From the NCBI GenBank assembly GCA_018401055.1, contig JAGYLB010000092.1, positions 48,292 through 112,291 of the forward strand: DNA of 64,000 nt, written 5' to 3'. Each line of letters starts with the position of its first letter. Positions within the stretch are counted from its first letter, which is position 1. The translations under genes were made by a program, and so were the position numbers. Shown piece after piece: positions 63,748 to 64,000 of this stretch. A model generated the notes under the pieces. The model did no database searches. It was not told the DNA's origin and was given only the letters and a program-made list of their open reading frames with translations. This DNA is from Roseicyclus sp. GTDB lineage: Bacteria; Pseudomonadota; Alphaproteobacteria; Rhodobacterales; Rhodobacteraceae.

Positions 63748-64000
63748 TCAGGCAGCTGACCCGCTGGTCAGGACAGGCGAAGGTGTCGTCCGGACCGCAA
63801 GCTGCACATGGCGCATAAAGGCCCGCACCGGTTTCGACAGCGGGCGCACGGTCGAGACCGCAAAGGACGCGCGATAGACGAATTCCGGCACGAAAGGGCG
63901 GATCACCAGATCGGGGTCTTGCTGGCGCAGCAGCGGAAAGGGGCAGATCACCGCGACACCCACACCGGCGCGCGCCAGCGTAATGGCGCTGACGCCGGTC
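63748..64000 (-). CDS. LysR family regulator, C-terminal fragment
   Basis: About 84 codons are visible; the gene continues beyond the right edge. The segment TGVSAITLARAGVGVAVICP followed by DPDLVIRPFVPEFVYRASF and LSKPVRAFMRHVQ matches the end of the LysR effector-binding domain, where the last strand and helix follow a GVGVAV motif. The DNA-binding part is outside the window. It is convergent with nanK, six bases apart, and may not regulate the nan genes. Confidence 0.7.
   Translation of the reverse strand, partial: TGVSAITLARAGVGVAVICPFPLLRQQDPDLVIRPFVPEFVYRASFAVSTVRPLSKPVRAFMRHVQLAVRTTPSPVLTSGSAA

Noticed and set aside
1..64000. tRNA, rRNA, CRISPR, prophage or IS elements
   Set aside because: I looked for clover-leaf ends, regularly spaced repeats, terminal inverted repeats with transposase and integrase-like ORFs and found none.

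Overview
The window looks like a chromosomal segment of an alphaproteobacterium of the Rhodobacteraceae (Roseobacter-type). The evidence is high G+C, tightly packed operons whose genes overlap at ATGA or TGATG junctions, abundant ABC and TRAP importers with periplasmic binding proteins, and the gene orders pstSCAB-phoU-phoB and coxCMSLDEFG. I see no tRNA, rRNA, CRISPR array, prophage or insertion sequence. It reads as a scavenging region: importers and catabolic modules for phosphate, phosphonate-like compounds, urea, guanidine, sialic acid and CO, most with their own regulator and a visible operator.

Layout. 1-1646 (minus): gap, a GNAT acetyltransferase and the start of a succinate-semialdehyde-type dehydrogenase. 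1763-4006 (plus): a cytoplasmic BisC/TorA-type molybdoenzyme. 4010-4099: four consecutive near-perfect palindromes fill the gap to a convergent class IV aminotransferase. 5080-11838 (minus): pstS-pstC-pstA-pstB-phoU-phoB plus a second, degenerate OmpR-type protein, with a Pho box upstream of pstS. 12106-17466: two fumarylacetoacetate-hydrolase-family enzymes around an ABC importer, with a divergent GntR regulator. 17493-23754: an RND efflux operon with a divergent TetR and twin operators. 23774-30726: a LysR regulator and the urea importer urtABCDE. 30736-39240 (minus): aerobic form I CO dehydrogenase (coxM-coxS-coxL) with coxD, coxE, an xdhC-type gene, a previously unlisted 42-residue ORF, coxG and the MHYT-LytTR regulator coxC. 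39407-43903 (minus): a TRAP importer, a racemase-family protein without catalytic cysteines, and an RpiR regulator. 44151-48667 (plus): a guanidine-I riboswitch leading an ABC importer, a guanidine-hydrolase-type ureohydrolase and a histidine-rich protein. 48684-57346 (minus): a phnDCEE importer behind a triple Pho box, then a second ABC importer and an inositol-monophosphatase-family enzyme. 57524-63741: sialic acid catabolism (nanA, a FadR-type regulator, a TRAP importer, nanE, nanK). The window ends in a LysR fragment.

How the parts work together. PhoB probably controls pst and phn. Guanidine sensed by the riboswitch would switch on its own uptake and Ni-dependent hydrolysis to urea and ammonia, and the nearby urt system can recover urea. 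CO oxidation would give supplementary energy under control of the membrane sensor CoxC.

Quality warning. Seventeen otherwise well-conserved genes carry about 32 single-base indels. When these are corrected, lengths return to exact codon multiples. I treat them as probable sequence errors, not pseudogenes, and give gene spans across them. The riboswitch/guanidine operon and coxM-S-L-D are free of such damage.
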